This document shows positions 1 to 9,180 of a stretch of 15,419 nt of DNA, in pieces (the first letter of the stretch is position 1; every line of letters begins with the position of its first letter). This DNA comes from Glomus cerebriforme. Lineage: Eukaryota > Glomeromycota > Glomeromycetes > Glomerales > Glomeraceae. The translations under genes and the position numbers were made by a program. Location: the NCBI GenBank assembly GCA_003550305.1, contig QKYT01000335.1, forward strand, positions 11,766 to 27,184, in the 5' to 3' direction. The notes below the pieces were generated by a model. The model worked only from the letters and a program-made list of their open reading frames with translations, was not told the DNA's origin and searched no databases.

Positions 1-399
1 ATAAAAGCATTTGAATGGTATTTAAAAGCAGCTATAGGTAAAAATGCAATGGCACAAAATAAATTAGGAAATTGTTATCGATCGGGTAAAGGAATTAATA
101 AAGATGAGGCAAAAGCATTTGGATGGTATTTGAAATCAGCTGTTGCGGGATGTGCTCAAGGGCAATGTAGTTTAGGAGTTTGTTATCAACTTGGTAAAGG
201 AATTAATAAAGATGAAACAAAAGCGTTCAAATGGTATTTGAAATCAGCTGTTGCAGGATGTGCTCAAGGACAACATAATTTAGGTTATTGCTATCAGTAT
301 GGTATAGGAATTGATAAAGATGAGACAAAAGCATTTAAATGGTACTTAAAGGCAGCTGAAGGTGGAAATAAAATGGCGCAAAGTAAGATGGAAGGCTAG
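1..399 (+). CDS. Sel1-repeat (SLR) protein, 3' part
   Basis: The frame is open from base 1 to the TAG at 397-399, so the gene begins upstream of the window. It holds about three and a half tandem 36-residue Sel1-like repeats. Each follows the pattern LGxCYxxGxGIxKDExKAFxWYLKxAxxG, and the repeat starts LGNCY, LGVCY and LGYCY are spaced exactly 36 residues apart. Sel1 repeats are alpha-helical TPR-like solenoids that act as protein-interaction scaffolds. In Glomeromycotina they often lie downstream of a protein-kinase-like domain, which cannot be seen here. The repeats are also very alike as DNA (108-bp period), pointing to recent internal duplication. An internal ATG at 49 is unlikely to be the start, because the preceding residues (KAFEWYLKAA) already belong to a repeat. 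The family call is strong; partners and full length are unknown. Confidence 0.93.
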   Translation: MKAFEWYLKAAIGKNAMAQNKLGNCYRSGKGINKDEAKAFGWYLKSAVAGCAQGQCSLGVCYQLGKGINKDETKAFKWYLKSAVAGCAQGQHNLGYCYQYGIGIDKDETKAFKWYLKAAEGGNKMAQSKMEG

Positions 400-1388
400 C
401 AAATTAGTAAAAGAAAGAAAAAGTTATAGATAGTATATAAAGAATATTTTTGTTTAATATGTTTAGTACGATTAAAAATATAATATAAACCAAATCTATA
501 ACAGTATAATGACAATTTCTATTTGTATACAGATATGAAATTTGATAGATTTTTTCGAAAACAGGAATTATAACTAATTTATTATTAAAGTAACTAGTCA
601 GCCTTTAAACTAATTAAAGTGAAATAAATGCGTTATCAATAATGCAAATATAAAAAATTGTAATCAAACTTTCTAAGATGACATACACAATAATAATCTC
701 ATAAATTAACAATCCTAATACAAAAATCAATAAATCTAATTTAATATTACGGCTTCTGATAAAGTTTTAATGCTGTGATGCTGTGTAAATATTGTCACAC
801 ACAAATGATACGGTTTAAATTTTTATTTAAAATCGCATTAAAATTCACATGATAAAAGCGTGGTAAAAATAAATTATTATTTGAAACCTTTAGGTTTCTT
901 TTATTTGTGCGTGAAGGAGATCTGTTTATGTGTCTTTCCTTTTTGATTTTATGAAGCGAAAAGAGAAAAAATTGCCCCTGTTGCTTTTTTGGTTTGAATT
1001 GGTAAATGTTTTAAGTCTCTTGTTTCAACATTTATAACAAGTAAATTCTCTGTCAATGTAAGGGCAAATTAGTAAATATCTATGAGATATGAGGGAGCGA
1101 CATAAACCGATACTTTTAATTTGAAGCCTAATTTATTCTTGTATAATTAAATTATATGTAGATACTTATTGCAAAATTTTATTATAAATTTGAGTCATAT
1201 ATAACACAACATTATCAAATAAAAGAACTTAAGAAAAGAATTAATATTTTAAAATCTTAAAAATTATTTTACAAAATCATTATCTATTATGGCATATAAT
1301 ATATTTATTCTTTATGACATTTTTAGAATAAATCTTCAAATATTAATGTTTTAAATCACTTCAAAATAATTAGTTGATAAAGCAATGT
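400..1388. other. AT-rich intergenic stretch, no gene seen
   Basis: This follows the Sel1 stop codon. I found no convincing reading frame on either strand and no RNA gene. The only structure noted is a short perfect hairpin at 883-898 (GAAACCT, two-base loop, AGGTTTC). Confidence 0.6.
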
Positions 1389-1593
1389 GGTAGCCCAAAC
1401 GTAACCATGTCCCAAATCAAACTTGGGACAATCCTATGTCCGAAATTTAACCATATCCTAAACCAAGCTAGTAAATTTTAAATGTTTAACGTCTCAAATC
1501 ACCATTTAAGATCGGGTTAGTTTGGGACATGGTCAAGTTTCAGAATAAGATTTTCCCAAGTTTGATTTGGGACATGTAGAGTTTGGGCTACAA
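1389..1593. mobile_element. Palindromic MITE-like element, about 205 bp
   Basis: The two halves are near-complete reverse complements. GTAGCCCAAAC at 1390-1400 pairs with 1581-1591, and the 23 bases 1406-1428 pair perfectly with 1554-1576. A further weaker stretch (about 1435-1465) pairs with 1515-1550. The unit CATGTCCCAAA recurs in degenerate form within each arm, at 1406, 1435 and 1452 and reversed at 1520 and 1566. The same six bases CAATGT lie immediately outside both ends (1383-1388 and 1594-1599), a plausible target-site duplication. There is no coding capacity. This fits a non-autonomous foldback or MITE element; the parent transposon family is unknown. Confidence 0.75.
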
Positions 1594-1623
1594 CAATGTC
1601 ATCCTAATACTTCTGATCCTCTG

Positions 1624-1860
1624 TCATTTCTGCTCAAATCTGCGATAACCTCTATTACTGCAATTAATTTCAGGCATACTCTTACTTCCCTCAAATAATA
1701 GCAAGGAATTGTCTACAGCATAAACAGCATAAAGTCCTCCGTAACATCCGCCTATTCTAATTGGTTTCTTTCCAATCTTTTGTTAGCTAATGCTAACCCA
1801 TTCTTTCAATAGCTTTAAAATTTTGATCATATTATATTCATTTTTAACGAACTTATTGTT
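1624..1860 (-). pseudogene. Decayed coding fragment, unknown family
   Basis: Read on the reverse strand, one frame from 1860 to the TGA at 1624-1626 is protein-like, broken by a single in-frame TAA at 1783-1785. Before the break it reads NMIKILKLLKEWVSIS, with a possible Met at 1830. After it come about 52 open codons including RIGGCYGGLYAVYAV and EINCSNRGYRRFEQK. The mixed composition (Gly, Cys, Arg, Trp, Tyr) is unlike a chance AT-rich frame. No domain is recognised. The MITE at 1389-1593 sits 30 bp beyond its stop. It may be a dead gene 3' end or an exon whose other parts are lost. Confidence 0.4.
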
Positions 1861-2190
1861 CAGGAATTAATAAATAAACTTAATAAATAAATTTCTATAT
1901 TAAGTATAAGCGATTCGTCATTTTCAAATCACTTTTAATAATTTTAATACTATTTTAATTAATTTTACCTTTGCGTCAACGAAAAAAATTAGCTCCGTAT
2001 CACATTATATCTGAACTTTTTTACTTATTTATTTTGTTATAAATAAGAAAATCAGAACAAGTGATACCACAAGTCTACAACATTCATTAAAAAAAAAATG
2101 ATTATCAATCATAATCATCACGTTGCGTTTTTATTTCAAACTAGATATGGTGGGAAACCGTTGTTAGTCCACGATCAACACTTCGCCTCA
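1861..2190. other. AT-rich spacer, no feature seen
   Basis: No convincing gene is present on either strand. A forward open frame at 2098-2349 runs into the following inverted-repeat element and is probably spurious. Confidence 0.5.
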
Positions 2191-2245
2191 TTATATGGAA
2201 TGTACTATCGGTGTAGTACTACCTGTCCTACTGTACTCCATATAA
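2191..2245. repeat. Stem-loop at outer edge of the inverted-repeat element
   Basis: TTATATGGA (2191-2199) pairs with TCCATATAA (2237-2245). A further GTAC step follows on each side, and the loop contains the 10-base palindrome GTAGTACTAC (2213-2222). It lies just outside the left terminal inverted repeat and may be part of its end structure. Confidence 0.5.
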
Positions 2246-2344
2246 AAATTTTCGGTAATGTGACCTGTGTTTATTTATCACTATCACACCTCCCAGCTTT
2301 CATTTTTATTAAGTATCTGGAAGACAGTTTTTTATGGCCCGTGA

Positions 2345-2409
2345 CATGATGAAAGACATCATGTATCATTGGGGTGCTCGATATACTATGTAAATCAAAA
2401 CTATATGTG
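2345..2409 (+). repeat. Left terminal inverted repeat (perfect core)
   Basis: Reverse complement of 3279-3343 with no mismatch over 65 bases. It starts CATGATGAAAGAC and ends near CTATATGTG. With one mismatch the match extends to 2413/3275. Confidence 0.9.
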
Positions 2410-2496
2410 ATACCATATAAAATTTTATTATCAAAGATTTTTTATAATAAACGCCGATACCTGATCTTATATGATATACCATATAAATATATTATT

Positions 2497-2880
2497 TTAA
2501 TTAAATGATATTTTAATCATTAAAAATATTTGAGGCAATATCAGGCCCAAATTGTGGTAAGTGCACTTCCTGAAGTGGTGTTTTCTTCCGTTTTCTTTTA
2601 TTTCTTTTAATCCTTCTAATAAATTTTCTTTACCAATTTTGCTAGAGGACAAGCGAAGTTCAGACTGCTTGATTGATAGTGACATATTGGGATGTGTTTT
2701 GAGATCTAATTTGTTAAATAGTCCCGCCTCAACTTGCTGTTGATGGTTAATGATAAAATATATTCGAGTTTTGATAAAATCATATAGATTTGTACAGAAT
2801 TGTTCAAATTCCTTGAGAAAATCACTATTTTGTAATAGCAATTCAAACGCGTTTATATGACTTGTATATTCCCATGACAT
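2497..2880 (-). CDS. Small hypothetical protein inside the TIR element, 3' end probably frame-shifted
   Basis: A 127-codon frame starts at the ATG at 2878-2880 (MSWEYTSHINAFELLL). The first 95 or so residues look like real protein: a Phe/Leu-rich helical start, then NMSLSIKQSELRLSSSKIG and a charged helix NLLEGLKEIKENGRK. After that the frame turns odd (HHFRKCTYHN). The neighbouring frame instead reads PLQEVHLPQFGPDIASN and stops at a TAA about 15 codons earlier. The switch falls at a run of four A's, so one base is probably missing there, either a mutation or a sequencing error. No domain or function is recognised. A TAA lies in frame a few codons upstream of the Met, so either this ATG is the start or an upstream exon joins here. 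Confidence 0.5.
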   Translation of the reverse strand: MSWEYTSHINAFELLLQNSDFLKEFEQFCTNLYDFIKTRIYFIINHQQQVEAGLFNKLDLKTHPNMSLSIKQSELRLSSSKIGKENLLEGLKEIKENGRKHHFRKCTYHNLGLILPQIFLMIKISFN

Positions 2881-3278
2881 TAAATTAAATGCACAGCTTT
2901 AAATTTCTAGTATTATAAAAAAAAATTTATATAAAGAACATTAATATGACCTTGCAAACATAGTTATGAAGCCATTTGTTGTATTTAATATAAAATATCC
3001 AATAATTGGTCTAAAAAATCAAACTTTGATACGTAAAAATGATTTTAATCTTATACTAAATAGAAAATTTATTGATTAATGTAAATAATTGTTTCGTAAC
3101 TTTGTAGCCATAGTTCATAAAAGCAAAATAATACCAAAATAATTGAGAAAGAAGTTATTGTTTTATCTGTGCATCTAAAAAGGTTTAAGGGGTTCTTTTA
3201 TAGTAAATTTATAATAAATTTATACAAATATATGTTTAGTTTATATAAAATCATCACTACTGAATTTTCACACAGTAC

Positions 3279-3343
3279 CACATATAGTTTTGATTTACAT
3301 AGTATATCGAGCACCCCAATGATACATGATGTCTTTCATCATG
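3279..3343 (-). repeat. Right terminal inverted repeat (perfect core)
   Basis: Perfect inverted partner of 2345-2409. Immediately outside is a strong hairpin at 3335-3355 (TTCATCATGA, one base, TCATGATGAA). Further CATCATG-type units follow to about 3410, so this end seems to have grown by local duplication. Confidence 0.9.
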
Positions 3344-3448
3344 AATCATGATGAAAAACATCATATTGACATTTGATACCGGTGCTATGGATTTTTCATC
3401 ATGTATCATCACATGTTAGGGTCAAAAGTCACGTTACTGAAAATTTTT

Positions 3449-4030
3449 TGTTGGGGTAGTTGCCTCATTATCAGCTTCACGTGATAGTAACAAAATGATA
3501 CTTCGGTTAAACAACACTTTGGGTGGATCATAATTTTTCTTTAAATAAACATTATAAATAAAATGATAAAACTTTTTTGCTAGTTTCATTTAATTGATAT
3601 TTTATAATAGTTCATTTCTCGTACAAAAGAATAAAGTACACGATTTAATAATAGATCTAGATATTATTAAATTTCTTTAACAGGTTATTCCAATTGTTAT
3701 TTGACTAGTAATTATAAATTTCAACTATCATCTAGGGAATGTATAGCCGTATCTTTGATTTTTCAAAATATTGTAAGCCTATTTTAATTTGTGATTATAT
3801 TTGTGAATACAACATTCGTCCAGTCTTTTTTTTTTATCTAAATAAATAAATTACGCTATAACTGATGGAATCGTTTTGGTGATTAAAAAATTATTTTATT
3901 TTTAATCTATTAAAAAATAAAATAAAATTAATAAAAAAAATAAGAAAATCTAATACATTTGTATCATTTTATTGTATTTTTTTCTTCTATTATTGTTGTT
4001 TGTTTTGTTAATTTTATTCTTATATTTTAT
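3449..4030. other. AT-rich spacer with A/T hairpin
   Basis: No gene is seen. 3893-3923 is a pure A/T hairpin (ATTTTATTTTT paired with AAAAAATAAAAT), followed by poly-A and poly-T tracts. From about 3950 the plus strand becomes strongly pyrimidine-rich, marking the start of the reverse-strand pseudogene region. Confidence 0.5.
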
Positions 4031-4718
4031 TTTTTATATCATTATTCCTTTCTATTTCTGCTATTTTATTATATATCTTTTATTCCCAACTTTTTCTACA
4101 ATTAAATTATTGACTTCTTTTTACTAAGCCAGTATACCTTTTTTTGTTTATATGCATTTTGTCTTCAAATTGTTCTTTCGATCTTGTCCCTTCTTTGACT
4201 TTATCTTCATCTTTGGAAATATTCTTTGGTTTCTTCTTTATCTGTTATTATTGACAACTGTTTCTTTATTATTCTTTCAAAGTCAACAATTTTTTATATT
4301 TCTTGTTGTTCTTTTAATCATTCACCAGATAGAAAATATTTTCTTTCGCTTAATACTTCTTTTAACTTGTTGTCTTTTCATTTTCTTTCATTCCTCCTTT
4401 CTTTTTCTGCATTATCTTTGTTATCTTGAGCTCATCTTCTATTATTTTTTTTATTCTAATCTTTTTTAGGTTTAATTTTACGTTTCAACATGCTGAAATG
4501 GGTTGATTATCTTGAATACTTCTCCTCTCACTTCCAATAGTGAAGGATCAGAACATCTCTAAGATCCAGATTATCTCAGCAAATTCTACATCTTTTTTCA
4601 ATACTCGAGACATTCATTCTCTGAAAGTATATTTTCGTTCAGCTATCTTTCTTAAAGTTGTTGCATACTTCTTATTTTATCTTCTTTTTTCTTTTATTTG
4701 TTGATATCTTCCCATCAT
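4031..4718 (-). pseudogene. Decayed outward-facing ORF beside the left arm
   Basis: On the reverse strand a frame starts at ATG ATG (4718-4713) and reads MMGRYQQIKEKRR, then KKYATTLRKIAERKYTFRE, VLKKDVEFAEIIWILEMF and SFTIGSERRSIQDNQPISAC. It is broken by only four stops (the first TAA at 4679-4677, then three TGA) over about 115 codons. Near 4375 the sense shifts to another frame rich in Lys/Glu/Gln, with more stops to about 4031. No family is recognised. The start lies 59 bp outside the left inverted arm (4777) and points away from it, mirroring the pseudogene at 10382. The purine-rich strand biases the composition, so the downstream half is uncertain. Confidence 0.45.
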
Positions 4719-4776
4719 TAATCTCAGTAGTCTTCAACATTGCTTCATAAATATAAAAATTGGGAAATAAAAAAGA

Positions 4777-5384
4777 AATTCTAATCTAAACCAAACCACA
4801 GATAGGAAAAATACTCAACTATCTAACTGGTCTTTCCTTGCCTGATACGAAGAAGACCTCATATACAGTATAAGGAAGAGAAGAGGAAGTTTAAAGGAAT
4901 CTAAAAAATAAATACCAAACCCGCCAGATAGAAGATACTTGCTTAACTAACTGACTGGTATTACTGGTTTCCTTGCCTGATACGAGGAAAACCTCTATAT
5001 ACAGTATAAGGAAAGTAAGAGAAAGTGAGGTTAAAGGGACTGAGAATCTAGTAAAAAAGAAAAGATAAAATTATAGAGAGAAAAGTGTTTAAAGGGAGAA
5101 TCCAGTGAATCTAGTTTTTTTTTAAATTTAGAGAAAAAAAAATCTTAAAAAATAGTAGGTATTTATAAATTTTTTTTTTTTTAATTTACAAAGGATGTGT
5201 CATGATAACTTATTATGTATTATTATTAATGATTATGTAATGTACCACTTAATATACATTTATTTGTTTTATTTTTTAATTTATTTTTAATAATGGGCTA
5301 ATCGGCTAAGCCAAGTAAAGTATAATGGTACACTTGAGTCACAATCCATATTTTTTACGCGTTGCATATTAGGTCATAATTTCT
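4777..5384 (+). repeat. Left inverted arm with internal tandem duplication
   Basis: It matches the reverse complement of 9649-10223. The outer end AATTCTAATCTAAACC (4777-4792) is shared. The inner 40 bases (5345-5384, containing TTTTTTACGCGTTGCATATT) differ at one position. Inside, a unit containing CCTTGCCTGATACGA, then ACCTC, then ATATACAGTATAAGG occurs twice, at about 4836 and 4971 (period 135). About 25 bp near 5315-5340, including AAGTATAATGGTACAC, are missing from the other arm. Confidence 0.88.
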
Positions 5385-5615
5385 ATAATTAATAAAATAC
5401 GTGTTACATTATATTATATGACACGACTTATTGTATAACATAACACATTTGTTCTTTGCTTTTATAAAATATAATGAATAATAATAATTTGTATTACCCA
5501 AACGATGAATAATCACAAAAAATTTATCACTATTCACTTTTCTTAATATGGTAAGTGTTCGTAATACAAATACACAAATGCAATATGCAAATCATAATTT
5601 ACACAACATTAGCGG

Positions 5616-5623
5616 TATATAAA
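5616..5623 (+). promoter_or_regulatory. Candidate TATA box for the 518-aa gene
   Basis: TATATAAA lies 104 bp before the ATG at 5727. This would place transcription start at about 5645-5650 with a roughly 80-nt leader. Upstream, TTTGTATTAC (5488-5497) and GTAATACAAA (5561-5570) form a 10-bp inverted repeat that could be a control site. In DNA this AT-rich the TATA match alone is weak evidence. Confidence 0.35.
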
Positions 5624-5721
5624 TTCAACTGTAATTCGCTTTCTAAAGAATATTTGGAATATTTTTTTTTTATAAAGAAAGTTAAAAATTTTCCTAAAAG
5701 AACGAAAAATAATTTTTTTTT

Positions 5722-5769
5722 ATGAAATGGAATCTACTATGGAAATTGACCCTACTGTTAATCCTGTAA
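5722..5769 (+). promoter_or_regulatory. Overlapping out-of-frame upstream ORF
   Basis: An ATG five bases before the chosen start opens a 15-codon Leu-rich frame that ends in TAA at 5767-5769, inside the main gene. If ribosomes use it, it would lower translation of the 518-aa protein. It could equally be skipped by leaky scanning. Confidence 0.35.
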
Positions 5770-7283
5770 ATGACCGGGAAAAGTTAAGGGCACTTTTGGA
5801 AGAAACTTATCAATCCGATAACAATGATCAAAATAAATCCCCAGAAATACAAAGAAATTATTTACCTGGAGAAGCAACTATTCAACCTATTCCAAGTATC
5901 AAATTTCAACAAATAATAAATAAATTTTTGAATGATACTGAAACGTTGCCTAATGATAAAAAGAATGATAAAGAATTGAAAGAATTAAAAGAATTGAAAG
6001 AAAAAGAAAAAGAATTAAAATCAGAATTAAGAAAGGTAGAGCAACTTAAAGAAAATTATATGGAAGATATTATTAAAACCTTGAATAAAAAATTGGATTA
6101 TATTGGAAAAGAATGGAATCAAGAGTTTATTAATATTAATAATGTTGTGAACAAATTAAATGATGAAAAATTGAAACTTGAGAAGAATATTAATGAATGG
6201 GAAAAAAAATATGATCAATCACAAGAAAAATTAATAAATAAAGAGAAAAAATATAATGAACTTTATAAAAAGAATGAAGAATTAAGAAATGAAGCTGAAC
6301 AACTTAAAGAACAATTGAAAAGGAAAGATTATAAAAAGAATGAAGTATCAAGAAATGTAACTTCTGAGTATCGATCGGATTTAGGAGATGTTAAGAATTT
6401 TCATATTCAATTTATAAAGGATATTGATATTATACAAGATAAAATTAATGAATTTTGTAGATTAAAGGGAGGTGTTGAATTGAATGAACAAAATCTAGCA
6501 ACACTTTTATCAGAAAAATTCAAATGTAAATATGAACCCGAAGATAAAGTTCTTCCTAAAGCTGCTTTAAAAAGATTAATTCTTGAAATTATTTTGGAGA
6601 GAACTAATGATTATATAAATAAAAGTCAACAACCACAACCACAACCGAAAGAGAACGATGAAAACAAAACTGAAAACAAATACCTCGAATTAGAAATTTT
6701 GAATTCAACAAATCAATATTTATTAAAGATAAAGACGTTAATTAATTCCCGAAATGTTACAGATGAAGTGAGTTTTGCAGCTCCAAATAAAATTCGTCAA
6801 CTTGTTCATGTAGTGCTTGGAAATCATGGATTTGGTTTAAACAGTGATGGGGGAGAACATGAATTCGTTCATGAACTTAAAGAAGAAATTATTATGCTGA
6901 TGAATCAATTTCGTACAATAAAAAGAGCTAATAAAAAAAAAGACAATGAAGATATGATAGGAGACATTATTAAAAGTGTTATCAAATTGTTCATTTTTCA
7001 TATAAATGTTTTAGAACCACCTGGTGAAATTATGTGGATTCCTAAAGATAAAAAAGTAGATCCAACTTTAATGGAAGTAGTAAATTTGGAGGATGACAAT
7101 TATGATAATTGGATTGTAACTTTATGTATCTTTCCATTAATAGGTATAAATTTGAAATCAGAGACAGATCGTAAAGTTTTAGTTCCTGCGAAAATTATGG
7201 CGATTGAAACTAAAAAATCATCCATCAGTTTTAAGTTTAGAAACCTTTTTAGACAGCAAAAATTAAATGAAGTTAGAAATTAA
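5727..7283 (+). CDS. Intronless 518-aa coiled-coil protein of unknown function
   Basis: It is the longest intact frame in the window, running from ATG at 5727 to TAA at 7281-7283. Residues 1-80 are acidic and Pro/Asn-containing, likely disordered. Residues 80-205 form a long Lys/Glu/Leu/Asn coiled coil that begins with a KELKELKELKE run, a near-tandem DNA repeat at about 5969-6030. Residues 222-297 are helical with a conserved-looking core (IIQDKINEFCRLKGGVEL, then LPKAALKRLILEIIL). A QPQPQPQ linker follows at 302-307, then a C-terminal domain from 318 to 518 with GNHGFGLNSDGGEHEF, LEPPGEIMWIP and RKVLVPAKI. There is no signal peptide or clear membrane span. The C-terminal half looks folded and conserved rather than low-complexity, but I recognise no named family. 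It sits alone between the two inverted arms. A cytoplasmic or nuclear scaffold role is a guess. Confidence 0.85.
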   Translation: MESTMEIDPTVNPVNDREKLRALLEETYQSDNNDQNKSPEIQRNYLPGEATIQPIPSIKFQQIINKFLNDTETLPNDKKNDKELKELKELKEKEKELKSELRKVEQLKENYMEDIIKTLNKKLDYIGKEWNQEFININNVVNKLNDEKLKLEKNINEWEKKYDQSQEKLINKEKKYNELYKKNEELRNEAEQLKEQLKRKDYKKNEVSRNVTSEYRSDLGDVKNFHIQFIKDIDIIQDKINEFCRLKGGVELNEQNLATLLSEKFKCKYEPEDKVLPKAALKRLILEIILERTNDYINKSQQPQPQPKENDENKTENKYLELEILNSTNQYLLKIKTLINSRNVTDEVSFAAPNKIRQLVHVVLGNHGFGLNSDGGEHEFVHELKEEIIMLMNQFRTIKRANKKKDNEDMIGDIIKSVIKLFIFHINVLEPPGEIMWIPKDKKVDPTLMEVVNLEDDNYDNWIVTLCIFPLIGINLKSETDRKVLVPAKIMAIETKKSSISFKFRNLFRQQKLNEVRN

Positions 7284-7425
7284 TTTATGGTCGATTCGCC
7301 ATTTATAATTGATTTGGGTATCAAAATTTTTATATATTTATTTAATTTTAAAAATTCAAACAACCTCCATAGTCCATAAATTAATATAAACCTACAGTAC
7401 CTTTTTCGCAAAAGTATAATTTTAA
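7284..7425. other. 3' flank of the coiled-coil gene
   Basis: AT-rich, with no AATAAA close to the stop. The nearest AATAAA motifs are at about 7553 and 7576, beyond the next remnant. Confidence 0.4.
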
Positions 7426-7520
7426 CTATTCATTTATCAGCTTCATAAACTTCTTAAATTCTTCACAAGAAATTTCATTATTTAATTCTTGAACCTTAAT
7501 TCTTGAATTTTTTTGAAGAA
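7426..7520 (-). pseudogene. Small gene 3'-end remnant
   Basis: On the reverse strand about 22 codons end in TAG at 7426-7428 and read QELNNEISCEEFKKF and then MKLINE, a charged amphipathic helix. Just upstream a neighbouring frame reads FKKIQELR, so a one-base gap probably separates two halves of a single coding stretch. It is too short to assign; a tail of a repeated fungal gene is likely. Confidence 0.3.
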
Positions 7521-9180
7521 TTCAAAGTGATTATATAAGTATGTATTACAGAATAAATGGAAATGATATAATATCAATAAAAGAAAAGAAATTTACCAGC
7601 AAAATTTTCAATGTCATAACAAATTTTATTCATTTAATTTCATTATTAAAATATTTTTTACTAAATAATAAGAATAAAGATTACAAATTTATATAAAATT
7701 GCCATTATAAAAATAATTAAAATATTATGAATAGCAAAGTAATTTAGAAGATTGTTCAATATCAGCTAAAATTGAAAAAAAGATCACGAGAAAAAATAAT
7801 AATTGTTTAGTCTGCAATTAGGGATTTTTTTTCAAAATTTTCCATATTAAATATAGCCGTGGGTTCATAATAAAAATTATAGAAATTAGAAATTATTAGA
7901 TTTTCAAAGTTTTAGAAACTTCTAATGTTTCAACTTTGTATTATCAGATAAAAGATAATATTATTTTAATTAAATATATAACAATACATTTTGCCAAATA
8001 CATTATCTTAATTTTCAATAATTTATATGAGTATAATTTTTTAATAATAAAAGAATTGTAATAAAAATAAATTGTAAAGTTTATTTCTACAAAAAATTAT
8101 AAAATTATTTTTTTTAGTTATGCGTAATAATAAAGGTCCTAATAATATCAATAAAATCTATTTCTTACAAACCACAATGCTATCTTAGTATAATTAGATT
8201 AAGAAGTTATAATTCAGTTTTACTAAATAATTCAGAAATATAAATTACATCATTATGTACTGATATATTTATATTTTACATGAAAAAAATATTATTATAT
8301 TCCTCATCATTTCTGATCGTACTTGTTCCAAGATGTTTCAAATTTTCCCCGCAAATTTAATAAAAGCCGCAAAAATAGTATCTAGAATATTAACCCTTGG
8401 GAATATTCCAGCAGATGGATACAATAAGTATATTTACTGTATACAGTATAAGCATTTAATACTTTGTACCATATTATATCCATTATTTCTTTTGATCATA
8501 ACTACAGGCTGTTTCTATTTGGATAGATAAATTAAGCTTAACACCTGCTAGTCATCCTCCTACTTATGTCTCGGAGCTGAGGAATTTATTCTTCTATTAT
8601 GCTTAATCATTATAGTGTAATGAATACCACGTCTTTTTAAAAACAATGTATTACTTAACTTTAATTAAGACACTTAATAAGAAAAAACTATATAATACAA
8701 AAATAAACTCCCTAAATAACATATACTATATACAAAGATCACATGAATTCAGATTTTGACATGATCATTTAGTTATAGATCTTAATCTTACCGACTGTGA
8801 AAATTCTAACATCCCAAATTAAAATTATAAGACGTTTCCCTGCAGGTGAAGTCGAATCAGGACTGATCAGACCCAGGAGAAATATTTAGAATATGTAGGG
8901 CCTAAGATTATCAAACATCTTTCATGATGGTCAAATATTTCGCGGATGAAATTCATCATCCGATTTATTGTTATGACTATTATGACTATTAAGCTTTTAA
9001 TGGGCTTGGGTCAAACTTATCAACCAACTTATTGCTTGTCACCCAGACAGTCCTTAAGAAGCTTGTCGCATAGTGCAAGCATGCTTTCATAATTTTTAAC
9101 ATTAACTATTTTAAATTTTTTTGATCGGATAGACTTTGATCTCATCAAATTTCTTCTCCAATTCCGAAATCTATAAATCT
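7521..9180. other. AT-rich interior of the inverted-arm structure, no supported gene
   Basis: It is mostly AT-rich non-coding sequence. A 65-codon open frame at 8333-8530 has no supporting features. 8815-9180 is less AT-rich than its surroundings and contains a hairpin at about 8943-8962 (CGGATG and CATCCG); it may belong to the Helitron-like end that follows. Confidence 0.45.

Larger units (their letters stand above)
2244..3448. mobile_element. Element with inverted terminal repeats, about 1.2 kb
   Basis: It is bounded by inverted repeats. The inner part is perfect over 65 bp (2345-2409 against 3279-3343). An outer part, 2244-2264 against 3428-3448, matches at 19 of 21 positions. The roughly 80 bp between the two matches is diverged. 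The interior (2410-3278) carries one small reverse-strand ORF (2497-2880) with no recognised transposase. A near-repeat of the inner end (TACCATATAAA) recurs at 2411 and 2477. No target-site duplication could be fixed, so the exact ends are uncertain. The best reading is a non-autonomous DNA transposon that has captured a gene or keeps a remnant of its own. Confidence 0.65.

Noticed and set aside
2098..2349. Forward 83-codon open frame
   Set aside because: It overlaps the stem-loop and left inverted repeat, has no domain, and its composition fits a chance frame.
2561..2743. Forward 60-codon open frame
   Set aside because: Opposite-strand shadow of the reverse ORF 2497-2880.
3169..3351. Forward 60-codon open frame
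   Set aside because: Its 3' part is the right terminal inverted repeat; no protein-like features.
4100..4220. Apparent extension of the inverted arms: TATAAACAAA-AAAGGTAT similarity between 4130 and 10730
   Set aside because: Short match in purine-rich DNA; surrounding sequence does not align, so chance is likely.
4152..4469. Phe/Leu-rich frames resembling membrane proteins
   Set aside because: Shadow of the purine-rich reverse-strand pseudogene; pyrimidine-rich DNA yields Phe/Leu/Ile automatically.
8333..8530. 65-codon frame with a hydrophobic C-terminus
   Set aside because: No recognisable family, no codon or context support; might be a fragment but cannot be supported.
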